From assembly GCA_963766605.1 (NCBI GenBank), contig CAVYAT010000004.1, positions 83,836 through 147,835 on the forward strand: a DNA stretch of 64,000 nt. Direction: 5' to 3'. The stretch is from AC-49 sp963766605. GTDB taxonomy: Bacteria; Actinomycetota; Thermoleophilia; Solirubrobacterales; Solirubrobacteraceae. Made by a program: the position numbers and the translations under genes. Positions 25,612 through 34,668 of this stretch are shown piece after piece. Each line of letters opens with the position of its first letter. Within the stretch, counting starts at the first letter, position 1. The notes beneath the pieces are model-generated. The model had not been told where the DNA came from and ran no database searches. It saw nothing but the letters and a program-made list of their open reading frames with translations.

Positions 25612-25838
25612 GGGCGCGCGTGCTTGTGCGGCCCAAGGCCGGCATCCTCGATCCGCAGGGCATCGCCGTGCGAGCGGGCGCTGCCGGCGCTCGGCTTCGA
25701 GGGCGTCGACCACGTCCACGTCGGACGGCTGATCGAGCTCGACGTCGAGGACCCCGATCAGCTGCCGGCGATGTGCGAGAAGCTGCTGGCCAACCCGCTG
25801 ATCGAGGACTACGAGGTGCAGATCGCGCGCTCGCGTGA
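25608..25838 (+). CDS. purS: FGAM synthase small subunit PurS, frameshifted
   Basis: Bridging subunit of the PurSQL complex, about 77 residues. VRARVLVRPKAGILDPQGIA is followed, after an extra G near 25670 (GTGCGAG for expected GTCGAG), by ERALPALGFEGVDHVHVGRL and the C-terminal half CEKLLANPLIEDYEVQIA. The end is uncertain because another shift seems to lie just before the purQ start; a TGA at 25836-25838 overlaps the purQ GTG as in neighbouring junctions. GTGA coupling to purC. Confidence 0.85.
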   Translation: MRARVLVRPKAGILDPQGIAVRAGAAGARLRGRRPRPRRTADRARRRGPRSAAGDVREAAGQPADRGLRGADRALA

Positions 25839-26505
25839 AGTTCGGCGTCGTCCGTTTCCCGGGCTCGTGCGACGAGCTGGACGCGCTGCTCGGCGTGCGC
25901 GCGGGTCGGCGAGGCGGTCCTGCTGTGGCACGGCGACCGCGACCTGCACGGGCGTCGACGCGGTCGTCGTGCCGGGCGGGTTCTCCTACGGCGACTACCT
26001 GCGCGCCGGGGCGATCGCGCGCTTCTCGCCGGTCATGGAGTCGGTGATCGCCTTCGCGCGCGACGGCGGGCCGGTGCTCGGGATCTGCAACGGCTTCCAG
26101 GTTCTGTGCGAGGCCGGGCTGCTGCCCGGCGCGCTGCTGCCCAACGTCGGGCTGCGCTTCCTGTGCCGTCAGGTCGTCACTCGAGGTCGTCGACCGGCGA
26201 CACGCCGTTCACGTCGACCAGTGCCGCCGGCGAGCTCCTGTCGATCCCGGTCAAGCACATGACCGGGCGCTACTGGGCGCCGGACGACGAGCTCGACACG
26301 CTCGAGCCGACCGGGCCAGGTCGTGCTGCGCTACGCGCCGGGCGAGAACCCCAACGGCTCGGCCCGCGACATCGCCGGCGTCTGCAACGCGGCGCGGCAA
26401 CGTGATGGGCCTGATGCCCCATCCCGAGCACGCGGTCGACCCGCTGACCGGCTCGACCGACGGGCTGAAGCTGTTCGCCGGGATGGCGACGGCGTTGGCG
26501 TCTGA
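25835..26505 (+). CDS. purQ: FGAM synthase glutaminase subunit PurQ, frameshifted
   Basis: Class I glutamine amidotransferase. VKFGVVRFPGSCDELDALL begins at GTG 25835. The conserved blocks are then scattered over frames: VVVPGGFSYGDYLRAGAIA, the nucleophile elbow GPVLGICNGFQVLCEAGLLP (Cys present), LLSIPVKHMTGRY, YAPGENPNGSARDIAGVCN and the catalytic-His segment GLMPHPEHAVDPLTGSTDG. Extra bases are evident near 25893, 25951, 26185, 26313 and 26396, and a lost base near 26501. The corrected length is about 222 residues, normal. Confidence 0.92.
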
Positions 26506-28681
26506 CGCGGCTGACCGTCCCCGGCGTCGACCAGGCCGTCGCGCTCGGGCTGACGCGCGACGAGTACGCGCTGGTCGTGCGACAAGCTCGGCCGCGAGCC
26601 CAACGAGGTCGAGCTGGCGATGTTCTCGCTGCTGTGGAGCGAGCACTGCGCCTACAAGCACTCGAAGAAGCTGCTGCGCACGCTGCCGACCGAGGGCCCG
26701 AAGCTCGTCATGGGCCCCGGGCGAGAACGCGGGCGCGGTCGACGTCGGCGGCGGCTGGGCGGTCGCGTTCAAGGTCGAGTCCCACAACCACCCGTCGGCC
26801 GTCGAGCCGTTCCAGGGCGCCGCGACCGGCGTCGGCGGCATCCTGCGCGACATCTTCGCCATCGGCGCGCGGCCGATCGCCGTCCTCGACTCGCTGCGCT
26901 TCGGCGAGCCGACGTCAGAGCGATCGCGCTACCTGCTCGACCGCGCCGTGGCGGGAATCGGCCACTACGGCAACTCGGTCGGCGTGCCGACGATCGGCGG
27001 CGAGGTGTACTTCGAGGCGCCCTACGAGCAGAACTGCCTGATCAACGCGATGGCGCTCGGGCTCGGGCGCGACCGCCGACCTCGTGCGCTCGGCCGCGGC
27101 CGGCGTCGGCAACCCGGTGATCCTGTTCGGCGCGTCGACCGGCCGCGACGGGATCGGCGGCGCGTCGGTGCTCGCGTCGGCCGAGCTCGACGATGCCGAC
27201 GACGCCAAGCGCCCGTCGGTCCAGGTCGGCGACCCGTTCGCCGAGTCCAAGCTGATCGAGTGCTCGCTGGAGCTGCTGGAGCGCAGGGCTGCTCGTGTCG
27301 CTGCAGGACCTCGGCGCGGCCGGGCTGACGTCGAGCGCGTCGGAGATGGCGAGTGCCGGCGAAGTCGGGATCGACATCGACGTCGAGCCGCGTCCCGCTG
27401 CGCGAGGGCGACATGGAGCCGTTCGAGATCATGGTCTCGGAGTCCCAGGAGCGGATGCTGTGCGTGTGCACGGCCGACAACGCCGCTGCGGTGCTGGCGG
27501 TGTGCGAGAAGTGGGAGGTCGGCGGCACGGTCATCGGCCAGGTGACCGACACCCGCCACATGCGGATCTTCCGCGGCGAGCGGCTGGTCGGCGACATGCC
27601 CGTGACGGCGCTGGTCGACGACTGCCCGCTCTACGACCTCGCCCCTGCCGCGCCCGCGACAGCCCTCTATCCACCCCCGGCCGCGACCCTGCCCGAAGGC
27701 GGCCGACCCGCTGCTCGCGCTGATCGGGCTCGCCGAACCTGCCTCGCGCCGGCCGCTGTTCGAGCAGTACGACTGCCTCGTGCGGCTCGCGCACCGTGCG
27801 GCGGCCCGAGCAGGCCGACGCCGCCGTGCTGGTGCTCGCGCAACGGCGCGTCGATCGGCGTGTCGATCGACGGCAACGGCCGCCGGGTGGCCGCCGACCC
27901 GTACACCGGCACCGTCGAGGCGGTGCTCGAGTGCGCGGCCAACCTTGCCTGCGTGGGCGCCGAGCCGCTCGGCCTGACCAACTGCCTGAACTTCGGCAAC
28001 CCCGAGAAGCCGCACATCGCCTGGCAGCTGACCGAGTCGGTCCGCGGCCTGGGCGATGCGTGCCGCGCGCTCGGCGTGCCGGTCGTCGGCGGCAACGTGT
28101 CGCTGTACAACGAGGGCGGCGAGGGGCCGATCTATCCGACGCCGGTCGTCGGCATGGTCGGCGAGCTGCCCGACGCCGTCGCGGGCGGCCGGGCTGGCGT
28201 TCGTCGCCGACGGGCGACGCCGTCGCTGTCGTCGCGTGTCGGCGAGCCGTCGCTCGCCGCCGGCGAGCTGGCCAAGCTGCGTGGCGAGCCGCTCCCCGTA
28301 GGCCTGGCGGCCGTCGACATCGCCGCCGTCGGCGCGCTGCACGCGGCCGTCCGCGATGCGGTCCGCGCGGCGGGCAGTCGCCTCGTGCCACGACGTCGCC
28401 GAGGGCGGTCTGGCCGTCGCGCTGGCCGAGTCTGCCTGGCCGGCGGCGCTCGGCGCGAGGGTCGACGAGCTGCCCGGCGGTGACGCTGCACGCTGTACGG
28501 CGAGGCGCCGGGCAGGCGTTCGTCGTCTCGGGCGCGCGCGAGGACGATCGAGCGGGCGCTGCCCGATGCGGTCGTCGTCGGCACCGTCGGCGGCGATGCG
28601 CTGAAGATCGGCGGCGATGAGTTGGCCGCTGGACGATCTGCGCGACCGCGCACGGCACGCTCGAAGGCGCTGTTTGCGTGA
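26502..28681 (+). CDS. purL: FGAM synthase large subunit PurL, many frameshifts
   Basis: The ATP-dependent synthetase subunit. Successive conserved blocks are all present but in changing frames: MFSLLWSEHCAYKHSKKLLR, WAVAFKVESHNHPSAVEPFQ, ATGVGGILRDIFAIGARPIA, GNPVILFGASTGRDGIGGAS, VSLQDLGAAGLTSSASEMAS, FEIMVSESQERMLCV, GLTNCLNFGNPEKPHIAWQ, VVGGNVSLYNEGGEGPIYPT and CHDVAEGGLAVALAE. At least eighteen shifts, nearly all single extra bases, were needed to read it. The corrected length is near 720 residues, as expected for the small PurL type. Start near 26502 (an expected GTGA overlap with purQ, itself damaged by a lost base); stop TGA 28679-28681. Confidence 0.93.
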
Positions 28682-28766
28682 GACGAACCTGTCCGGCCCG
28701 GCGGGTGGCGTTGCTACGCTTGCCGCTCCCGCCGATACGCGCTCGCCACAGCGAGCAGGCGGCACC

Positions 28767-30256
28767 ATGACCACTCTCATCCCCGATCTCGAGCTTCGTG
28801 ACGGGCCCTCGCGACGAGTGCGGCGTGTTCGGCATCTTCGGCCCCGGACACGACGTCGTCTCGGCTGGCCTACTTCGCCCTGTACGCGCTCCAGCACCGC
28901 GGCCAGGAGTCGGCGGGGATCGCCGCCGCCGACGCGCGGCGGCTACATCATCACCCAGCGCGCGATGGGTCTCGTCAACCAGGTCTTCAAGGAGCACGAC
29001 CTGCGCGCGCTGGGCGGCGACCTCGCGATCGGCCACGTCCGCTACTCGACGACCGGCTCCAACGAGTGGGAGAACTCGCAGCCGGTCCACCGCAGCGCCG
29101 GCGGCGGCGGCAACCGCCGCGAGCTCGCGCTGGCCCACAACGGCAACCTGATCAACGCGGTGCGAGCTGCACGCCGAGCTGCGTCGCCGAGGGCGTCGTC
29201 GTTCACGCTCGACGTCGGACTCGGAGATCATCGCGGCGCTGATGGCGACACACCCGGCCGAAGCGGATCGAGGACGCCGTCGCCGACGTCGATGCCGCGT
29301 CTGAAGGGCGCGTTCTCGACCGTCGTCATGACCAAGGACCGCGTCGTCGCGTTCCGCGACCCGGCCGGGCTGCGGCCGCTGGTGCATCGGCCGGCTCGCC
29401 GACGACCGCTACTGCGTGGCCAGCGAGTCCTGCGCGTTCGACATCATCGGCGCCGAGCTCGTGCGCGACGTGCGCCCCGGCGAGGTCGTCTCGATCTCCG
29501 CCGACGGGCTTCGAGTCGACGCAGGTCGTCGAGGGCGCGCGCGAGGCGTTCTGCGTCTTCGAGTACATCTACTTCGCGCGGCCCGACTCGCGCATGAACG
29601 GCACGGTGCTCCAGGCGGCACGCGGGCGGATGGGCGAGATCCTCGCGCGCGAGGCGCCGGCGCCCAACGCCGACCTCGTCATCGCGGTGCCCGACTCGGG
29701 CAACGCCGCCGCGCGCGGGTACGCGCGTGCGAGCGGGCTGCCGCAGGACGACGGCTTCGTCAAGAACCGCTACGTCGCGCGGACGTTCATCCAGCCGGGT
29801 CAGGAGCTGCGCAAGCACGGTCTGCGGCTGAAGTTCAACCCGCTGCCGGAGATCGTCGGCGGCCAGCGCCTCGTCGTCGTCGACGACTCGATCGTGCGCG
29901 GCAACACGACCCGCCAGATCGTGCAGATGCTGCGCGACGCCGGCGCGCTGGAGGTCCACATGCGGATCTCGGCGCCGCCGATCAAGCACCCGTGCCACTA
30001 CGGCATCGACATGTCCACGCGCGAGGAGATGATCGCCCACGGCCGCACCGTCGACGAGGTCGCCGCGGAGCTCGGCTGCGACTCGCTGGCCTACCTGTCG
30101 CTTGCGGGCGTCTACGAGGCGGTCCGCGGCGAGCCCGGCCGCCACTGCGACGCCTGCTTCACCGGCAACTACCCGCTCGCCGGGACCGACAGCGCCAACG
30201 GCAAGCACGTGTTCGAGGCCAGCGCCGGGCCGGCGCTGCCGCTCGCTCCGGTCTGA
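28767..30256 (+). CDS. purF: Amidophosphoribosyltransferase, frameshifted in first half
   Basis: First committed step of purine synthesis: PRPP + glutamine. MTTLIPDLELRDGP precedes DECGVFGIFG, whose Cys becomes the N-terminal nucleophile after propeptide removal. GHVRYSTTGSNEWENSQP and ALAHNGNLINA are glutaminase motifs; VVVDDSIVRGNTTRQIVQML is the PRPP loop. Four cysteines (EAFCVFEY, HPCHYG, HCDACF) match the iron-sulfur ligands of the Bacillus-type enzyme. About nine shifts lie between 28809 and 29510; from there to the TGA at 30254 the frame is clean. Corrected length is about 493 residues. An 85-base gap separates it from purL. Confidence 0.94.
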
Positions 30257-30277
30257 CCCGCCGCCCGCCGCCCACCG

Positions 30278-30323
30278 CGAACGTCCCGGAGTACGCGCTA
30301 TGCGGGGTGTTCCGGGACGTTCG
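30278..30323 (+). terminator. Hairpin after purF
   Basis: Perfect 13-base arms CGAACGTCCCGGA (30278-30290) and TCCGGGACGTTCG (30311-30323) with a 20-base loop, 22 bases after the purF stop. No T-run follows, so it is a terminator-like structure or other hairpin element rather than a textbook intrinsic terminator. Confidence 0.5.
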
Positions 30324-30341
30324 GCCACGCCCCGCCGCGGT

Positions 30342-30347
30342 TAGTGT
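30342..30347 (+). promoter_or_regulatory. Leaderless-type -10 of the GNAT gene
   Basis: TAGTGT lies eight bases before the GTG at 30356, and no ribosome site is seen. The hexamer decides between that GTG and the in-frame GTG at 30344, which overlaps it. Confidence 0.45.
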
Positions 30348-30355
30348 TCTCGCGC

Positions 30356-31117
30356 GTGGATGACGCTGGCTACGTGACGGTCCAGCGCGCGGCGCAGCGG
30401 CGCTACTACGCGTCGCTCGTCGGCACGCCGCAGACGCGCCTGCACCGCGCCGACGGCGGGGTACAGGCGCTGATCACGCCCGGCGCGCCCGGGGTTTCGT
30501 TCCACAACGGCGTCGTCTACGAGGACGGGCCGGCGCTGGTCGCGGCGCTCGACGAGCTCGACGCGCTGTACGTCGACGCCGGCGTGAAGGCGTGGACCGT
30601 CTGGGTGCACCACGACGACGAGGCGACGGGCCCGCAGCTGCAGGCGCGCGGCCACAAGCTCGACGGGACGCCGGCGGTGATGGTCGCCGAGATCGCTCGG
30701 CTGCACCTCGAGCCGCGCCGCGACGTCGAGCTGCGCATCGAGCCCGACTGGGTCACGATCGGCGACCTCAACGGCGTCGCCTACGGCGGCCCGCGCGGAG
30801 TGATGGGAGCCCTGCTGCTCGGCGTCGACGCCACGGACTACAAGACCGCGATCGCGTTTCGCGACGGCGTGCCGCTCGCGTGCGCGGCCGGCCAGCTCAC
30901 CGGCGGCAACTGCGAGATCCTGTTCGTCGCCACCGACCCCGGCGCACGCCGCCAGGGCCTTGCGGGCGAGTGCATGGTCTCGGTGCTGCGCCAGGCACTC
31001 GACGCCGGTGCGCAGACCACCACCCTCGAAGCGACTGCCCTCGGCGAGCCGGTCTACGTCCGCATGGGCTACCGCACGATCGGCCGGATGACGTTGTGGG
31101 AGCGGCGGCGGGCGTAG
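30356..31117 (+). CDS. GNAT-family N-acetyltransferase
   Basis: 253 residues in two parts. Residues 1-120 form a divergent, GNAT-like N-terminal half. The C-terminal half has the acetyl-CoA loop LFVATDPGARRQGLAGECMV (Q/R-x-x-G-x-A variant) and the ending LGEPVYVRMGYRTIGRMTLW typical of the fold. The substrate cannot be inferred. It is an independent unit between the purF hairpin and a convergent gene 24 bases downstream. Confidence 0.85.
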   Translation: MDDAGYVTVQRAAQRRYYASLVGTPQTRLHRADGGVQALITPGAPGVSFHNGVVYEDGPALVAALDELDALYVDAGVKAWTVWVHHDDEATGPQLQARGHKLDGTPAVMVAEIARLHLEPRRDVELRIEPDWVTIGDLNGVAYGGPRGVMGALLLGVDATDYKTAIAFRDGVPLACAAGQLTGGNCEILFVATDPGARRQGLAGECMVSVLRQALDAGAQTTTLEATALGEPVYVRMGYRTIGRMTLWERRRA

Positions 31118-31141
31118 GCACGCCGTGTCCAGCCAACTCCG

Positions 31142-31612
31142 TCACGCGCCGGTGACGACGTCGAGCACCGCCGTGTCCTCGTAGCCCTCGATGTCGTCCG
31201 CGAGCCACGGTGAGTCCGGCCGGTCGGTGTGGAAGCGCACAACGCACGAATCGCCGACGGTGAAGACGATGCGAAACGCCCGGTCCGGATACTGCGCCTC
31301 CAGGAGCGCCGCGAGGCTGCGGACGTAACGGGCGGCCTGGCGCAGCGTCTCGGCGGGAGTGGCTTGCCCGGGCGGCAGTTCGTCTTCGATGTGCACGTGG
31401 TTGTGGAGCGCCTCGAACCCGGTCTCGCCCGAGACCGACTCCAGGTTCGGTGGCTGGTCGACTGGACCCGCGAACCGAGCGAGGACGATGCAATCGCCGC
31501 GCCGGGCGAACCCGTCGTCGAGGATCTCGGCCAGCGGCTGGGCGAGGTCGCCCTCGTCGTCGAGCGCCAGCTCCAGGTCCGCCATCGCGCGGTTCATCCG
31601 CGCGACCCTCAC
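31142..31612 (-). CDS. Small acidic protein of unknown function
   Basis: 156 residues from a GTG at 31612 that overlaps the stop of the MBL gene (GTGA); an internal ATG at 31597 is the alternative start. The sequence is acidic and hydrophilic with no membrane segment or known motif. HNHVHIEDELPPGQATPAET and a C-terminal strand-rich part (RIVFTVGDSCVVRFHTD) are its most distinctive stretches. Coupling to the two MBL-fold hydrolases suggests a shared transcript. Function not recognised. Confidence 0.6.
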   Translation of the reverse strand: MRVARMNRAMADLELALDDEGDLAQPLAEILDDGFARRGDCIVLARFAGPVDQPPNLESVSGETGFEALHNHVHIEDELPPGQATPAETLRQAARYVRSLAALLEAQYPDRAFRIVFTVGDSCVVRFHTDRPDSPWLADDIEGYEDTAVLDVVTGA

Positions 31613-32280
31613 GCCCCGCCGGCCCCCGCGATCGCTTTCGTCATCGCCCCGACCGGGCTCTCGACCACCGGCCCATGACCCGGCGCCAGCCGCTCGGGGC
31701 CGCGGTCGCGCAGCGAGATCGCCGACGCCAGCGCGAGCGGTTTGTTCCACGACGCCAGAGCCGGCGCGGAGAACCACCAGACGCCGGGCTTGGCGGTCGT
31801 GGAGACACCGCCCGCCGTCGTGTACGCGTCACCGCAGTACAGCGTCCCGTCGCGCCGGTCGAGGTAGGCGACCTGGCCTGGGCTGTGGCCGCGGGCGTCG
31901 ATCACCTCGAGTGAGCCGACGTGGTCGCCGGGGGCGAGCAGCCGGGCGGGCGCGGTGCGCACGAGCGTCATCGGGCCGCGGACCTTGCCGGGCGGCTCGC
32001 CGGGCTCGGGGGAGCGGTCGCGGCGCAGGAGCTTCGCGTCGCGAGCGCCGATCACCAGCTCGACGCCCGGCCACGCCGCGACGAGCGCGTCGACAGACCC
32101 CACATGATCCCAGTGCGCATGGGTGATCGCGATCCGCTTCACCGGCCGCCCGAGCTTCTCCGCCGCCGCGAGGATCGGCTTCGACGAGCTCCGCGAGAGC
32201 GTGTCGACCAGCGTCAGCCCGTCGTCCTCGTCGACGAAGTACGCGTTGATCAGCCCGAACCGGCGGACGACCTCGGTCAC
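31609..32280 (-). CDS. MBL-fold metallo-hydrolase
   Basis: 223 residues. The metal motif THAHWDHVGS (HxHxDH), a third His in DARGHSPGQVAYL, the bridging Asp in LYCGDAYTTAG and a C-terminal His in LAPGHGPVVESP give a complete set of metal ligands. The GTG at 32280 overlaps the stop of the upstream paralogue (GTGA). It is about as long as glyoxalase II-like or lactonase-like members; the substrate is unknown. The two MBL genes are tandem paralogues that differ mainly in the cap region after the HxHxDH strand. Confidence 0.88.
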   Translation of the reverse strand: MTEVVRRFGLINAYFVDEDDGLTLVDTLSRSSSKPILAAAEKLGRPVKRIAITHAHWDHVGSVDALVAAWPGVELVIGARDAKLLRRDRSPEPGEPPGKVRGPMTLVRTAPARLLAPGDHVGSLEVIDARGHSPGQVAYLDRRDGTLYCGDAYTTAGGVSTTAKPGVWWFSAPALASWNKPLALASAISLRDRGPERLAPGHGPVVESPVGAMTKAIAGAGGA

Positions 32281-32946
32281 GACTTCGCGGCCTTCGCGAT
32301 CGCCGCGTCCATCCCGGCGCCCGGGCCGTCGATCACCTTCCCGTGACCGGGAGCGAGCGCCTTGGGGTCCAGCGCGCGCACCTTGCGTGCGCTCTCGATG
32401 TCGATCGCCCGGTCCCATGTCGCCGGCGTCGCCAGCGGGAAGCGCCAGTTGAACGTCGCCGTCGTCGCGATCGCGCCGCCCCACGAGGTGTAGACGTCTC
32501 CGCAGTACACGCGTCCCGTCACGCGGGTCGAGAAACGCGAGGTGTCCGGGCGTGTGTCCGGGCGTCGCCACGACCTGCAGCGAGCCGATCGTGTCGCCCT
32601 CGCCGACCAGGCGGGTCGGCTCGGTCTTGGCTCCCGGCAGGCTGCCCTTGATCTTGCCCTGCTCGCCCTCCTCGAGGCTCTTGTCCTTCTTGAGCAGTCG
32701 CGCGTCGCGCGCGCTGATCAGCACCTCGGCGTCGGGAACCAGCTCGTGCAGCGCGTCGAGCGAGCCGATGTGGTCGCCGTGCGCATGGGTCAGCGCGATG
32801 CGCATGATCGGCTTTCCGAGCCCCTGCGCGGCGGCCACGATCGCCTTCGCCGAACCGCCGATCGCGGTGTCGATGAGCGTCAGCCCGTCGTCCTCCTCGA
32901 CGAGGTAGACGTTGACGAAGCCTGCCCGTTGGATGCGATGGGTCAT
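32277..32946 (-). CDS. MBL-fold metallo-hydrolase, one frameshift
   Basis: Paralogue of the following gene. MTHRIQRAGFVNVYLVEEDD opens it, THAHGDHIGS is the metal motif and TPGHTPGHLAFLDPRDGT holds the third His. Near 32510 one extra base (GGGACGCGTG) shifts the frame; the alternate frame resumes VYCGDVYTSWGG and ends LAPGHGKVIDGPGAGMDAAI. Corrected length is about 222 residues. ATG 32946 was chosen because TAGGGT lies 7 bases before it; a GTG 9 bases further up is possible. Confidence 0.86.
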
Positions 32947-32953
32947 GTGCGGC

Positions 32954-32959
32954 ACCCTA
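32954..32959 (-). promoter_or_regulatory. Leaderless-type -10 of the MBL operon
   Basis: On the minus strand TAGGGT stands seven bases before the ATG at 32946, without a ribosome site. It would drive both MBL genes and the small acidic gene. Confidence 0.45.
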
Positions 32960-32980
32960 CGCGCAGTGGCGCTCGTGCGG

Positions 32981-33871
32981 TCAGGCCGACGACGGCGCCA
33001 CGGCGTAGTTCCCGTCCGCGAGGTGACCGTCGTGGTCGTGCGCGAGCTCGGTCACGTCCTTCTTCGTCTTGGTCAGGTACGTGACCAGCCCGATGATGAT
33101 GACCGCGAAGACGATGCTGACGCGGTTCGTCCCGAGGCCCAGGCCGGCGGGGTTCTCGTTGGTCGGCGTGGTCAGCAGGTCGCCGAGCGACGCGCCGAGC
33201 GGCCGGGTCATGATGTAGGCCAGCCAGAACGCGATGACGCCGTTGGACGCGTGGCGCTGCACGCTGACGCTCAGGCGCGCCCTGAGCGTGTAGTGCACGG
33301 CGGTGATGACCGCGATCGCGGCCGCCCACAGCAGCGCCAGCGCCTCGAGGCTCCAGCCGGTCTTCTCCTGCAGCAGGTCGCCGGCCGCGGTGCCGAGCGC
33401 GAAGGTGAACAGGATCGTGAGCCAGTAGAACGACTCGCGGCGGCGGGTGAAGATCGTGTGGATCGACAGCGTGCACTCGCTGCGGTACCAGGCGACGAAC
33501 GTCGCGGCCAGCAGGACGGCGAACACGGCCGTGCTCAGGGTCAGCGGGACGTGGTAGCCGTCCGTGAGGTTGTCGGTGATCAGCGTGCCGACGATGCTGA
33601 TCAGCACGACGGTCAGCCAGTAGATCCACGGCACGTACCGATCGACGCGGAACTGGACGATCAGCATCGCGATCAGCGCCGCGCCCATCACGAAGATCGT
33701 GTTGTGCAGGCCGAACCCGAGTGTCTCGTTGAGGTAGTCGGACGCCGTCTCACCCACGGTCGTCGCCAGGATCTTGATGATCCAGAAGAAGATCGTGACC
33801 TCGGGAACCTTGTTCAGCGTCCGGCGCAGGGAGGTCATCTGTGGCCGCGACGTCGCGCTTGTGCTCGTCAT
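32981..33871 (-). CDS. COG4705-type integral membrane protein
   Basis: 296 residues from the ATG at 33871 with about eight membrane segments in four pairs. Recurrent short motifs TVGETASDYLNETLGFG, GTLITDNLTDGYHVPL, GTAAGDLLQEKTGWSL and GASLGDLLTTPTNENPAGLG show an internal repeat of the form GxxxGDxL at membrane edges, each followed by a hydrophobic pair. This matches uncharacterised COG4705 proteins; no transport substrate is proved. It is divergent from the response regulator gene, and the spacer carries an inverted repeat, so the two-component system probably controls it. Confidence 0.8.
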   Translation of the reverse strand: MTSTSATSRPQMTSLRRTLNKVPEVTIFFWIIKILATTVGETASDYLNETLGFGLHNTIFVMGAALIAMLIVQFRVDRYVPWIYWLTVVLISIVGTLITDNLTDGYHVPLTLSTAVFAVLLAATFVAWYRSECTLSIHTIFTRRRESFYWLTILFTFALGTAAGDLLQEKTGWSLEALALLWAAAIAVITAVHYTLRARLSVSVQRHASNGVIAFWLAYIMTRPLGASLGDLLTTPTNENPAGLGLGTNRVSIVFAVIIIGLVTYLTKTKKDVTELAHDHDGHLADGNYAVAPSSA

Positions 33872-33906
33872 GGCCGGGGACGGTGACGAAGGCCCCCTGA
33901 ACATCG

Positions 33907-33932
33907 CCTGACTGACCATGACGACAGTCAGG
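33907..33932. promoter_or_regulatory. Inverted repeat between the COG4705 gene and the two-component system
   Basis: CCTGACTG (33907-33914) and CAGTCAGG (33925-33932) form a perfect eight-base dyad with a ten-base spacer in the divergent region. It is a good candidate operator for the adjacent OmpR-type regulator. Confidence 0.45.
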
Positions 33933-33972
33933 CAGCGTTCAGGTTCGCCCTGCCACGGTGACGCCAAGCCTG

Positions 33973-34668
33973 ATGCCTTTCGCCATCATCGACCGCGTGC
34001 GACCGGTCACCATCGGGATCTGCGAGGACGACGCCGATCTGCGCTCGGTGCTCAGCCGGGCTCTGAAGGCCGAGGGCATGGCCGTCGAGCTCACCTCGAC
34101 GGGCCACCAGGCGGTCGAGGAGTTCTCGGCCTCGCCGCCGGACCTGCTGGTGCTCGACGTCGGCCTCGCCGACTCCGACGGCCGCGACGTCTGCCAGGCG
34201 CTGCGGGCGCACGGCGTCAGCGCGCCGGTGTTGTTCCTGACCGCCCGCGACGCACTCACCGATCGCCTGTCGGGCTTCCACGCCGGCGGCGACGATTACC
34301 TGACCAAGCCCTTCGCGCTGGCCGAGCTGATCGTGCGGATCAGCGCGCTCCTACGCCGATCTGGTCGCGATGGCGGCGATGTCGACCCGGCGACCCTGCG
34401 CCTGGACCCGGCGACCCACGCGCTGTGTGTCGCCGACCGCTGCCAGCCGCTGACGCCGACCGAGTTCCGGCTGTTCGCCGCCCTCGCGGCGCGTCCCGGG
34501 GAGGTCGTGCGTCGCAAGGAGATGGTCGCGGCCGGCTGGCCGGAGGGTGCGATCGTCCACGACAACACGCTCGACACCTACGTCCGGCGCCTGCGCACCA
34601 AGTTGCGCGACCTGGAGTCCGAACGCGAGATCGCGACGACGCGCGGCGTGGGGTACACGCTGCGATGA
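33973..34668 (+). CDS. OmpR/PhoB-family response regulator
   Basis: About 231 residues from ATG 33973 (a GTG at 33997, closer to the usual family start, is equally possible). The receiver domain has ICEDDAD (acidic pocket), LLVLDVGLAD (phospho-acceptor Asp), FLTARDALTDRL (Thr) and DDYLTKPFALAEL (Lys). The winged-helix DNA-binding domain ends VHDNTLDTYVRRLRTKLRDL and TTRGVGYTLR. It overlaps the kinase gene by ATGA. Confidence 0.93.
   Translation: MPFAIIDRVRPVTIGICEDDADLRSVLSRALKAEGMAVELTSTGHQAVEEFSASPPDLLVLDVGLADSDGRDVCQALRAHGVSAPVLFLTARDALTDRLSGFHAGGDDYLTKPFALAELIVRISALLRRSGRDGGDVDPATLRLDPATHALCVADRCQPLTPTEFRLFAALAARPGEVVRRKEMVAAGWPEGAIVHDNTLDTYVRRLRTKLRDLESEREIATTRGVGYTLR

Noticed and set aside
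24732..28681. Loss of function of the purine genes by mutation
   Set aside because: All conserved blocks and catalytic residues remain in order; only single bases are added. Decayed genes would also show substitutions, larger deletions and stops.
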